A stretch of 64,000 nt of DNA from Blumeriella jaapii (taxonomy: Eukaryota; Ascomycota; Leotiomycetes; Helotiales; Drepanopezizaceae). Position 1 is the stretch's first letter. Every line of letters starts with the position of its first letter. The stretch lies in assembly GCA_009599575.1 (NCBI GenBank), contig VWND01000069.1, forward strand, positions 620,001 to 684,000, read 5' to 3'. The notes below the pieces were generated by a model. It was not told the origin of the DNA, did no database searches, and saw only the letters and a list, made by a program, of their open reading frames with translations. A program made the translations under genes and the position numbers. Positions 55,617 to 64,000 of this stretch are shown here, one piece after another.

Positions 55617-56456
55617 ATGTCTCAATCCAACCGGAGCAATAAATACGAGAGCTACAGCAGAGAAAATAACACAGGTGAGAAAGCACAAAATTCTCAGGAG
55701 AACAGCAAACCTAACTTGAACAAGCCACTTCCTCCAACACCTCGAATCGGGAATGTCAATCGGGGTCGACCAAGAATCGTAGGTAATCCCTCGTCGATCT
55801 GTTCGTATCATGGGGTATTTGAAGATGCAACTCTCGGCACTTCTACAAGGCTTGAAGACCCAAACGCTAAAAGTGAAGTATTAACGACCTGCGACGTCGA
55901 AGTCAGGCAGAGGCAGTCTAGACCTAGCGGCCGGGCGACAAAAGCAGTAAAGACATCTGCCCACGATCCAGGCTACAGGAACGTCTTCTGGGAGACGCCG
56001 GAGTCATATTCTCAGAAGTCTCGGCGCGTTTCCTGCCCCCCGAGAAGAAGGAACACGAGCCCCAAATTTTCTCTACCTCCGCCACCTCCATTGCGAAGGA
56101 CTGGAACAGCATCGGAGAGTAACGCTTCAGAGCGTTTCCTGCCAGAGCCAAATTCTCGGAAATCTCGGCATATTCCCTCGCAACAGACGCGTGTTCCCAG
56201 ACCCCCGAGGCGAAGGAACACCAGGTCCGACTCTACAATGCCTCCAGGACTGCGGGCCGGACCAGATAGGAGAAGTTCACGCGCCCCTCGTCCACAGATT
56301 CTGCCACCTCGAATACATCTCAACCACTCACAAACCCTCCCTCTGAGACGGAGGCCCCGCTTCAGTGATCTCCACCGCATGGAGTTGGACGACGGGCTAG
56401 ATCCTTGGCCAGATTGCCAGGAGGGTTGCCTTGTATGTGCAGTCAAACAGGCGTGA
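55617..56456 (+). CDS. Pro/Arg-rich disordered protein, 279 aa, unknown function
   Basis: Intronless frame from ATG 55617 to TGA 56454-56456. The N-terminal third is polar and rich in Asn, Ser and Glu, with a KPLPPTPR proline motif. The rest is rich in Pro, Arg and Ser. There are two copies of a module of about 38 residues: SQKSRRVSCPPRRRNT followed by a Pro run, and SRKSRHIPSQQ.. followed by PPRRRNT. Such PPLPP and PxxP-like stretches are typical of SH3-ligand or scaffold-like segments, but no domain is recognised. The C-terminus carries two Cys (CQEGCLVC). A signal peptide is absent. A minus-strand frame (56012-56446) over it is a shadow. Confidence 0.6.
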   Translation: MSQSNRSNKYESYSRENNTGEKAQNSQENSKPNLNKPLPPTPRIGNVNRGRPRIVGNPSSICSYHGVFEDATLGTSTRLEDPNAKSEVLTTCDVEVRQRQSRPSGRATKAVKTSAHDPGYRNVFWETPESYSQKSRRVSCPPRRRNTSPKFSLPPPPPLRRTGTASESNASERFLPEPNSRKSRHIPSQQTRVPRPPRRRNTRSDSTMPPGLRAGPDRRSSRAPRPQILPPRIHLNHSQTLPLRRRPRFSDLHRMELDDGLDPWPDCQEGCLVCAVKQA

Positions 56457-57481
56457 CAACATTCTTGAGAACATTCTTGAGCGAAAGAATAGGCTTCAGC
56501 ATCATCTTCCTACTTGATCCTTTCTTGTTGGTAAAGATACCGCTGTGAAAACGACACGAACAATTTGTTAGGGAAGTAGTTGGATCTAAGCCTTTTTTTT
56601 TTTTTGAGATCCTGTAGTATAGCATGTGATTGAATTTCGCTCTCCGTAACGTATTAACGCGTTGCGTAAGGTCGTCATATTCTAATAGTCTTTGATCTTC
56701 ACCTCCAATCTTACTTCCCTGTTTTACCTGATAGTAAGAGTGTAACCAAGATACTTGTTTATGTAAACTACAAGCCATATTGAATCATGAGGAAAAACGA
56801 ACAGTTTTAAATAATAATCAAAAGGGCCTTAATTGTTTTTACATGCTTAGTTCATTTGCAAAAAAGGGGGGGGTAAACTCGCGACCTACAAACCGAGCCC
56901 GCCAGAGTTGCCCAAGAAGAGAAAAATGTATTTCACACAGGGTACAAACACAAACGAACAGTAAATGAGTGATCCATTACGTAGGAATGGCTTTTTAAAC
57001 ATAAACCAATAAATTGATAGGGAAAGAAGGTTTGATTGTTATGGTCGAAGAGAAGTGGGCTTACCTTGCTTTCTAGACACTTTACTCCAAATAATTCGCT
57101 ACAAGGGGAGCTCAACAAAAACGTCATTTTCGCAACACAGCTACAGCAGCAGGTTACAAACACTAAAAAATGCGAAATTCTGCGATTCAGTGCTCAGGCA
57201 TCAATTCCTTTACTTGATTGTCTTAAATTGCACGCCAGGGCTTGAAAAGGTACTATAACTCGTCTTAAAAGACTCGCAGAATAAACGGACATTTTTGATT
57301 TGGTTCGACATGATAGTTGTGCTCGCAACCCCAGACCCTAACGCGTAGGCTCTTATCCCTTATCCCTCCCCTTTGGTGTCACCAATTCACGGCAAGGCCC
57401 CGTCGTCGATTTGTAACACACGTGCTGCTTTGGCGGTCTTGGATCTTGCTTGCCCTAGGCCAAAAATGTTTCTGCTCCTTC
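56457..57481. other. Intergenic region
   Basis: About 1 kb. Several open frames of 60-110 codons on both strands overlap each other and lack coding character. Nothing firm seen. Confidence 0.6.
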
Positions 57482-57799
57482 TTATAACCCGCCGTTCGTA
57501 GGCGATGTGCCCGGAGGGCAGCAGTATACTAAGGTACTACATGCGGTCCCAAGACTAACGCCTTTACATGCATCGAGATTTGGTTTTCGAAAATCCGCGT
57601 GATCATAAGCACCCCAAGAAGCATCTCCACAGTTCCAAGCTTTGCTTGAACATATGTTGCCTACGTTGGATTCGATGCATGTGGAATCAGTTAGGCTTTT
57701 TTTAGAGCATTTCGGAGAATCCCTAGGAACCAGCGCTCCGGTGACAATCGATGGGATAAGGGCTATGGCCATAGCGAAAGTAACCGTCGAGAACTGCAT
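57482..57799 (-). CDS. Small secreted cysteine-rich protein 1 (effector-like), 105 aa
   Basis: Start chosen at the internal ATG 57799, because a clear signal peptide follows (MQFSTVTFAMAIALIPSIVTG) and the longer frame adds an unlikely 35-residue leader. The mature part has eight Cys in the pattern C-x9-C-x8-C-x6-C-x20-C-x8-C-x5-CC and ends CCPPGTSPTNGG. It is a paralogue of 60031-60339, with the same pattern. No intron is needed. Proteins of this kind in plant-associated fungi are often effectors or surface proteins; the role here is inferred. A 33-bp direct repeat lies in the upstream region. Confidence 0.75.
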   Translation of the reverse strand: MQFSTVTFAMAIALIPSIVTGALVPRDSPKCSKKSLTDSTCIESNVGNICSSKAWNCGDASWGAYDHADFRKPNLDACKGVSLGTACSTLVYCCPPGTSPTNGGL

Positions 57800-57840
57800 A
57801 TTGCTGAGTGAGATTTTGAGACTAGGTATGGTATCAAAGG

Positions 57841-57968
57841 ATGTAATAGCGTGTAGGAGCCGAGGTGAGGTCGTGAATAGTGAAACAGTGATTTTGTCCG
57901 GCAAAATGCGAGCTGAAATTTTCTGATATTGATAGATATGATAGCGTGTAAGAACTGAGGCAAGGTCG
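57841..57968. repeat. 33-bp direct repeats upstream of secreted protein 1
   Basis: Copies at 57841-57873 and 57936-57968 (atagcgtgta-gagc/aact-gaggt/c), 95 bp apart, in the region 42 to 169 bp upstream of the start at 57799. Confidence 0.85.
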
Positions 57969-58820
57969 CTGACGACGAAAAAGCGGTCTAATCCGAAAAG
58001 TATAAGCTACTCATATAGCCAGGTAGGAGGGAGCCATTTGAATGTCGTAGTGGAGATTCTTGAGATTGATACGCCAGGTGAAACAGCTGTTACAAATGTT
58101 TAATACCACAATGTCCTCGACAACCCCCGGTAACTCGAGTACAGTATCGTAGACCCATCAGAACTCCACCTGTCTCGCCCGGTTTTGCACCGGTTGCTCG
58201 CACTACGCTCGACCCATAGGGACTTCCATTAGTATTAGATTAAATTCAGATACGCGAACGCGAATCTGTAATGCTTATGCGGCAAACGCAAAGCACCGCT
58301 GCATATCGTGCAGTGCAAGAAACCACGGAGACGCTTCCGACACTGGCTGAGGAAGTCTGATGATCCTTTTTTTTTTTTTTTCGGACACCGAAGCTTTGAA
58401 ATACTTGCGAAAGCTGAACGCGGACCAATTCGCGAAGCTATTGTACGCCACCGAGTTTTACTCGTCTACCTGCCCCAGGTAACCTTCAGGGCAGCGAATT
58501 GCCGTTCCGGAGAAACATTTTCAAATACTGTGTTGTTACCTATTAATGCTGGTTTTATTCTGTGTTTGTTCTATTTTAATCAAGCTTCATAATAGATTTC
58601 TTTTAATTTCTCAGATCTGTCTTGCTTTGGCTTGACGCACTGGTCTGTTACGACCCTCAGAACACTCAGCTTTAACAGCTTTAATACCTTTATTTACCGA
58701 ATCTTTCATCACAAATTCCACATAAAACTAACCCGCTTGTCAAGGAAAGGCTTGTGTAGCGGATATTTGTTATACATTTCTGTTACATAACTGCTTTGTC
58801 GAGGGTTTTATATACATAAA

Positions 58821-58921
58821 AATCCTCAGCTTAGCACGTTTCCAATGCGTTCCGGGAGGCTTGAGGTAGCGCAGTTTCACAGCCCCCTCAAGACGTTAAA
58901 CAATATAATTATCATCATTAT
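58821..58921. repeat. Diverged copy of the 3' flank of secreted protein 2
   Basis: Resembles 59852-59945: both have CAGCTTAGCACGTT, a middle block, then GACGT(T/C)AAACAAT and an ATCATCAT run. It may mark an old segmental duplication. Confidence 0.75.
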
Positions 58922-59851
58922 GAATAAAATCCTCGACAACGCTAGCTAGACCTCGCTCCCGAGACACCAGCTACACCGCACATTCGCACGTCTCAAACCC
59001 TCGTTTACACATTCACCCTTAGGATGATACCAACGCTAGCGCAAGAATTAAAGTACGGAGGTGATTGTGGGTATGCCCAGCAAGGGGTCACGTGAGGCTC
59101 AGATGACAGTAAGGTCACGGGGTCACCCACTAGCATGCGCGCACCACTACCCCATGTTTCCGCCTCCGCAGAGTTAGTAGAAAGGCATACAGATTTCAAC
59201 CCATGATTCAAGACTGGTCTTTTCTGTATCACCAACCTGTGATACCAGCAGTGATCGTACACAGACTCGTGAGGATGCTATGACCTATGTCGATGCCCTT
59301 ATGTTCAAACACTGGTGTTGCTAGCAAATAGGTAAAACTGAAATGAAGCTCTAGGCATTCGAGCTAGATATAATCTAGCAAGCTCTGTCCTACCAGTTGT
59401 TCATATAGTGCCATACTGGACGCTACTGGCAGCAAATACACTGTTGATTTTGGCTAGCTTGCATAGACAGATTGTTGTACTGGAAAGCCGTAACCCAATA
59501 ATCCTTCCCCCTTTTCTCTCCCTTCTCACATAGCTCGGTGTCGTTACTTTTCGGAGTTTGGATGAATGTTTTGAAAATGATTAAGAAGCTGAAATACCGC
59601 GGAACCAAAAAACCCGAAAAGTACGGATCGAAAAGCTTTCTCTCAATCGTAGCACTACTTTTTTTTTCAAGACGTATATCCGTTGTGATCTACGGAATTA
59701 TGGAAAGTCATTTCACAAATGCCATAAAAAATTATCTCGCCTTTACAAAAGAAAAAGGTCGCCTTTATAGGAAAAAGGGCTTAAATAGCGGGCCCATGGA
59801 CAAAGCAATTCTTTTGTTCAAAATAATTTCGAAGGCCTGCTCTGTGTAGAA

Positions 59852-59945
59852 AAAAATCCAGCTTAGCACGTTCTATGCCCTGCGAAGGGCTAAGATGGCT
59901 TTGCCACTCCTGACGTCAAACAATGCCATCATCATCATCATCATT
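59852..59945. repeat. 3' flank repeat of secreted protein 2
   Basis: Partner of 58821-58921. It lies about 85 bp beyond the stop codon of the minus-strand gene 60031-60339. Confidence 0.75.
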
Positions 59946-60030
59946 GTCTGGAAAGCACAAGCGCTAATCTGGCCTGTCTCCAAGCCAACCAAGCTTCTCC
60001 TTCCCTTGCTGTAGTGCCTTTTCGCCCGTC

Positions 60031-60339
60031 TCAATCCAGTGGTGCAACGCCGGGCGGGCAGCATACGCGTTGCTCCTGACACGAATCTCCGACTCTTACT
60101 GGAGCAGCACACGCATCGCTATTGGGTTGCCCGTTTTTGACAGCATAGGTTGGAATGTAACCTGGGTCGTCGCATGAGTAACCTTCTTGGTAGCATATCA
60201 CGCCTAAGAATGGGTAGTGATCTGTGCATGTGCCTTTCGGGGTAACATCTTTGCATGTCGAGTCGGAAGTTGTGGGTATTCCGGTGACGACCGATGCAAA
60301 GGCCATGGCCAAAGCGAGAGTAGAGGCCGAGAAGTGCAT
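60031..60339 (-). CDS. Small secreted cysteine-rich protein 2 (effector-like), 102 aa
   Basis: Start chosen at ATG 60339, where a signal peptide begins (MHFSASTLALAMAFASVVTG); the frame opens 52 codons earlier but without a sensible leader. Eight Cys follow: C-x8-C-x10-C-x6-C-x20-C-x9-C-x5-CC, ending CCPPGVAPLD. The first and last parts resemble protein 1 (57482-57799), and the x6-C-x20-C and C-x5-CC spacings are identical. The same strand and a distance of 2.2 kb suggest tandem duplication. A direct repeat of 27 bp lies upstream (60444-60507). Function unknown; secretion is predicted from sequence only. Confidence 0.75.
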   Translation of the reverse strand: MHFSASTLALAMAFASVVTGIPTTSDSTCKDVTPKGTCTDHYPFLGVICYQEGYSCDDPGYIPTYAVKNGQPNSDACAAPVRVGDSCQEQRVCCPPGVAPLD

Positions 60340-60443
60340 TGTGAACACTGGCAGGCCTGGCTTGCTATCTTGCAAGAAGAGATAGGGACCGGTGGAAGCC
60401 GAGGCGAGTGACAGAATCAAAGGGTTGATAAATCGTTCAAGTC

Positions 60444-60507
60444 GAGTCCGAGTATCAATATAATGCCAGACTTTATGGCCGAGTCCGAGGATCAATATAA
60501 TGCCAGA
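60444..60507. repeat. 27-bp direct repeats upstream of secreted protein 2
   Basis: Copies of GAGTCCGAG(T/G)ATCAATATAA..CCAGA at 60444-60470 and 60481-60507, 37 bp apart, about 105 to 168 bp before the start codon; possibly promoter elements. Confidence 0.88.
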
Positions 60508-61852
60508 TCATATGATGACGAGGATGACCGATTTCGTTGGCCAAGGGTGAGCTGGAAATACAGCCAAAGGGGAGGGAACCATCATCTAATAAGCTGACAT
60601 GCGCAACAAGACTCGTGCTACAAGTACTGTACACGAGTCTGTGCCTGTACCTGGGACCAGGGGTGTCAAGGCTAAGTTAAGCCAAGCAAAGTCAAACCCT
60701 CTCGCAGGTCTATTTTGGCTTTACGTTTTCTTGCGACATCCGAAGATAGTATCAAACACTCTTAAGCCAATTTGACCCGCGGATCTGCTTTGATTTGAAT
60801 GACCAGCGTCTCTCGGTCCAAATTACGGACACGATCGAAACACCAAAGTGTTACGCATCGCATTTATGGGTTTTATCTCCACAGTATTCTCCCTACCTAA
60901 TACGGGCCTGATGAGTAGCATATCGTAGCCTTGAGATTACTGACTCGGCTGGCAATCCCCCGTTGCTCTATTTGTCGGCTGGTACTGTACTGTACAAGAT
61001 GGGTCGGCTATCAGAATAAACATTGTGCTAGGGCTGCCAACTTGGCAAGGTTTGGGCAACAGGGTCCGCTCAATAGCAATGTTTGTGCCCATAAATTCAA
61101 TGTGACCGTTATTAGTACCATATAGACAGAGTTTAAACGACTGTAGCAATTTCCGCGGAAGTGGGTGATTCCACTCTCATTGCCGCTCGTGCCGGACCGA
61201 GAATTGAAGCTCGGATATCATGCCGGTGTCAGTGTGAGTTTCTTGTGAAACGTGGCAACTCTGCTTGTCCCTTCCGATACACCTGTCTTGAAGAAACCGA
61301 CTGAGTCGCAAAAAGATTTGAGAGCACAAGTAGACGGGTAAGCTCCCCAACATGTCATCCATCAAGGAGGAAGACAGGACGACCGGGGAGAACAATCGCA
61401 TTGATCATAAGATGCTTGCAAAAATGCTCGTAATCAGGGGGTCCGGAGACCACCTCTTAAGCGCAGCTCTGCCTTGATACGTTTGACTGGACGAGATCCA
61501 ACGTACCTCGCATCGTACTGTATGATTCCACATTTCTGTACTGTATGTGTAGTATGGTATACTGGGTAATCGTCGGCTCGCTTGTGTCCATTATGGTAAT
61601 GATTAAAGTCACATGGAGATTAGATAAGAGCCCCAACTCCGCTTTGTGACGATGGTGATGCGAGATGCTTGTACAGTATGTACAGTACCACATCTTTCAC
61701 ATCACACTTCTTAGCCATCAATGAGCTTCTCCGCCTTAACAAGAGGGACGTTCTCACAGCCTTTGAGATCCCTTGCTGCCAGTGTATGTTTAGTAACTAC
61801 AAACTCGTGGCACGCGGTTCTGACGAACCACCAGCTAGCTGTCACCCGCGCG
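60508..61852. other. Intergenic region
   Basis: No gene recognised. Short frames of 60-78 codons on both strands lack coding character. Includes gtactgtatg-type short repeats around 61540-61690. Confidence 0.6.
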
Positions 61853-63059
61853 ATGCATATCCAATCGATTCCCATGTGTAAGTTACCCCTCAAGGTACTG
61901 CGAAACTCAATTAGCAATCGCTAAATAGATGAACCTCAAGGGACGGGGAGTGGTGACAACTACGCATACCTGGTGGTTGACGACAAGACGAAAGACGCGG
62001 TAATCATCGACCCCGCGAATCCCGACGAGTGAGTCCTAGCGAGCAGGCCCGGATTCCAGGAGAAGAGACTGATGGCCCACTCAGAGTTGCGCCGGTATTG
62101 AAGGAGCAGATCAGCGCAGGGAAGATCAATCTGACGGCCATTGTCAACACGCATCAGTATGTATTTGCACGCTACCTGCCGCGGGGCAAAGTGCTGATGG
62201 GAACAGCCATTGGGATCATGCTGGCGGAAACAAGAAACTGGTGGGCAAACCTCAAGACTTGTAGGCCCATTGTGCTGGGCTGATGTATCGGAACTGCAGC
62301 TGGCGTTTCCTGAATTCGCAGGAAAGCCTATCATTGGGGGCCGAGACTGCGAAGGCGTGACGCAAACTCCCAAGAACGGCGAAGGATTCAAGATTGGCGA
62401 CATAGCTGTGAAGGCCCTCTATACCCCGTGTCACACGCAAGACAGTATCTGTTGGTACATGGAGGACAGCACTGGGAAACACATCTTTACGGGCGATACG
62501 CTGTTCCATGGTGGTGAGTTCTCTCGAATCATTGGGCTGGATTGGTGGCTTGACAACGTTTGCTAGGCTGTGGTCGATTCTTCGAGGGCACTCCCCAAGA
62601 GATGAATACTGCATTGAATAAGACTCTTGCGGCGGTCCCGGACGATACGAAAGTCTACGTCAGAAGCGCCCTCCGCCATTAGGTTGTCATGCTGACTACT
62701 ACAGCCCGGCCACGAATACACGAAAGCCAACGTCAAGTTTGCCATCTCGGTGCTTCAGAGCGAGCCCGTCAAGGCACTGCATGCATTTGCCGAGAACAAC
62801 AAGGAGACGCAAGGCAGATTTACTATTGGCGATGAGAAGGTAGGGGGGCATCTGGATGAGCATGCTAGGGCAGTCGCTGACTGGAATCCATAGAGACATA
62901 ACGTTTTCATGCGAATGGGCGTACGCAGCTCCACTCACTCCACTCTCATAAATCCCCGATTGACGTTCGCAGGACCCCAAGATCCAACAGGCAACTGGCA
63001 AGACCGATCCAGTAGAGGTCATGGCCAAGCTCCGCGAGATGAAGAACAGCTTCAAGTGA
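61853..63059 (+). CDS. Glyoxalase II (hydroxyacylglutathione hydrolase), 257 aa
   Basis: Cleaves S-D-lactoylglutathione to lactate and glutathione in methylglyoxal detoxification. Nine exons: 61853-61877, 61941-62028, 62085-62156, 62207-62240, 62300-62513, 62567-62658, 62705-62839, 62894-62920 and 62973-63059; all introns are 46-63 nt with GT-AG ends and the total is in frame (774 nt). The protein starts [12 protein letters not shown] and carries the metallo-beta-lactamase metal motif THHHWDH (exons 3-4), GGRDC, the metal ligands in YTPCHT and [17 protein letters not shown], and the PGHEYT motif. C-terminal [10 protein letters not shown] is the substrate-binding end. Length is as usual for the family. 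The product is probably cytosolic, since no leader is seen. Exon 8 (27 nt) is the least certain. Confidence 0.92.
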
Positions 63060-63373
63060 GTAAGTATCCCGACAGCCGCTCCCCGTCCAAAGAACGAGCA
63101 GCTCATCCCAAAAGACCACCCAGTGAATCCAAGATGTGATCAGCGGGAGACCACGTCCATTTGATATGCCGTCAGAGTGTTTCACAAGAGTACAATGTAC
63201 ATAATGACAATGACGTCAGACGTTATTGTTTTCTCACCCCTCGCTACCTACCTCCTAACATATCACAACCCACACAACCCACACATCCCCGCCTCCGTTT
63301 CCTCATCGACATCTTCACAAACCTCTAGATACCAAGTAGATCGATCGCATTTTACTCTACTTCGACTCCAACC
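63060..63373. other. Intergenic / 5' region of the 63374 gene
   Basis: 314 bp between two genes on the same strand. C-rich and pyrimidine-rich close to the ATG (ccccgcctccgtttcctc, about 63288-63305), a common fungal promoter feature. Confidence 0.5.
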
Positions 63374-64000
63374 ATGACGTCCCAAAGCACGCATGGCGTC
63401 CCGGGCCCGCCCATCACCACCAAAGACGCCCTCCTCGAAACGGGCGCGTCGGCCATCCAATCTTTCGAGCCCATCAAAGCCATCTGCGCCCACCTAAACG
63501 CATTCCACGTCTACGCTTCCGACGCAACGCGCTCGGTCGAGGCGAATCACTACTGTACCCATCTGAGCGCTGATGTACGCCCTCCTCCCCTCCTCACTCG
63601 CAGCCTACTGGAAGGGACAATGATGGTCCAGAGACGAAGTGGGACTGTGCTTGGTCTTGCTGTGTTGATGTTGCACATAGGTCCGGCAGTGCCTCATCTA
63701 CGACAGGCCTTCCCACCCGGCCCGGCTCATCGGCGTGGAGTACATGATCACGAGGAAGCTGTACGAGGGCCTTGATGTCGAGGAGAGGAAGCTGTGGCAT
63801 TCGCATGACTACGAGGTCTGAAACTCTCTCTTTCCTCCCTTCCTTCCTTCATGCTTCTCCCATCCCTTCGTCCCTTTGCCTCTCCTCGTCCCTGTCGTCT
63901 TGCGAACGTTCGCTTCCCACTCACCACCGGAGCGGCACACGTCTAACCGGTTTCCAGGTCCGCAGCGGTATGCTCATCATGCCGAACCCGCGCGTGCCCA
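63374..64000 (+). CDS. DUF1264 / oil-body-associated protein family (OBAP), partial
   Basis: Starts at ATG 63374. Exons are 63374-63574, 63681-63815 and 63958 to the window end; donors GTACGC and GTCTGA, acceptors CATAG and TCCAG, joined in phase 0. The protein begins [25 protein letters not shown], continues with [75 protein letters not shown]. The [14 protein letters not shown] and WHSHDYEV blocks are characteristic of the DUF1264 family, named for plant oil-body proteins and frequent in fungi; a biochemical role is not known. The C-terminal third is outside the window. Confidence 0.88.

Larger units (their letters stand above)
57969..60030. other. Intergenic region between the two secreted-protein genes
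   Basis: No convincing gene. It contains a 100-bp block (58821-58921) that resembles 59852-59945, and a plus-strand frame of 103 codons (59538-59849) that I do not accept. Confidence 0.55.

Noticed and set aside
56443..56778. Minus-strand ORF of 111 codons
   Set aside because: Overlaps the end of the 55617 gene, contains a poly-Lys stretch from a homopolymer and has no recognisable feature.
59538..59849. Plus-strand ORF of 103 codons, basic
   Set aside because: Lys-rich frame in moderately AT-rich spacer; no homology recognised and no splice or promoter support.

Overview
The window reads as filamentous ascomycete (Pezizomycotina) nuclear DNA with a two-speed layout. Positions 1 to about 51,760 form a very AT-rich block with no intact gene. 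It is made of retrotransposons mutated by a RIP-like process: almost all differences between copies are C-to-T or G-to-A, TpA is in excess, CpA/TpG is depleted, CpG is spared, and coding frames are broken mainly by TAA/TAG where the family has Gln or Trp. From about 51,770 the composition becomes ordinary and short-intron fungal genes appear. No tRNA, rRNA or CRISPR was found.

The AT block can be read as nested insertions. The oldest layer is a minus-strand non-LTR element (LINE), now in three pieces: 4013-4143, 10411-13730 and 50108 to about 51760. Three Ty3/Gypsy elements entered it: Gypsy-A' (left edge to 4012, minus), Gypsy-B1 (4144-10410, minus, target duplication ATTCG) and Gypsy-B2 (outer limits 13731-50107, minus, target duplication GTTTT). 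B2 was then split in its pol gene by a plus-strand tandem array of Gypsy-C (16291-46223, target duplication TTAA). The first C copy was in turn split by Gypsy-A+ (17330-24683, plus, target duplication ATGCG). The second C copy shows the unoccupied site. Removing an insertion restores the host reading frame at the B1 and C junctions.

Several things in this block go beyond ordinary relics. Gypsy-C carries a third large ORF of roughly 1,050 codons downstream of integrase, in both copies, which I cannot assign. Gypsy-A+ carries an antisense gene between pol and the 3' LTR, with a 47-nt intron that joins two open frames in phase and a CX2CX6C motif. A short hairpin-type repeat of about 33 bp occurs nine times, eight of them inside C coding regions and one in B2.

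The gene-bearing part (51.8-64 kb) starts with a strand-asymmetric low-complexity block. It then holds a multi-exon gene for a small membrane/coiled-coil protein (52228-53640), a possible hypothetical gene (54546-55031, minus), a Pro/Arg-rich disordered protein (55617-56456), two paralogous eight-cysteine small secreted proteins on the minus strand (57482-57799 and 60031-60339; effector-like), a nine-exon glyoxalase II gene (61853-63059) and the 5' part of a DUF1264/oil-body-associated-protein gene (63374 to the window end). The secreted pair lies within 10 kb of the RIP-affected block, a setting typical of effector genes in plant-associated Dothideomycetes. The lineage and the effector role are inferences.
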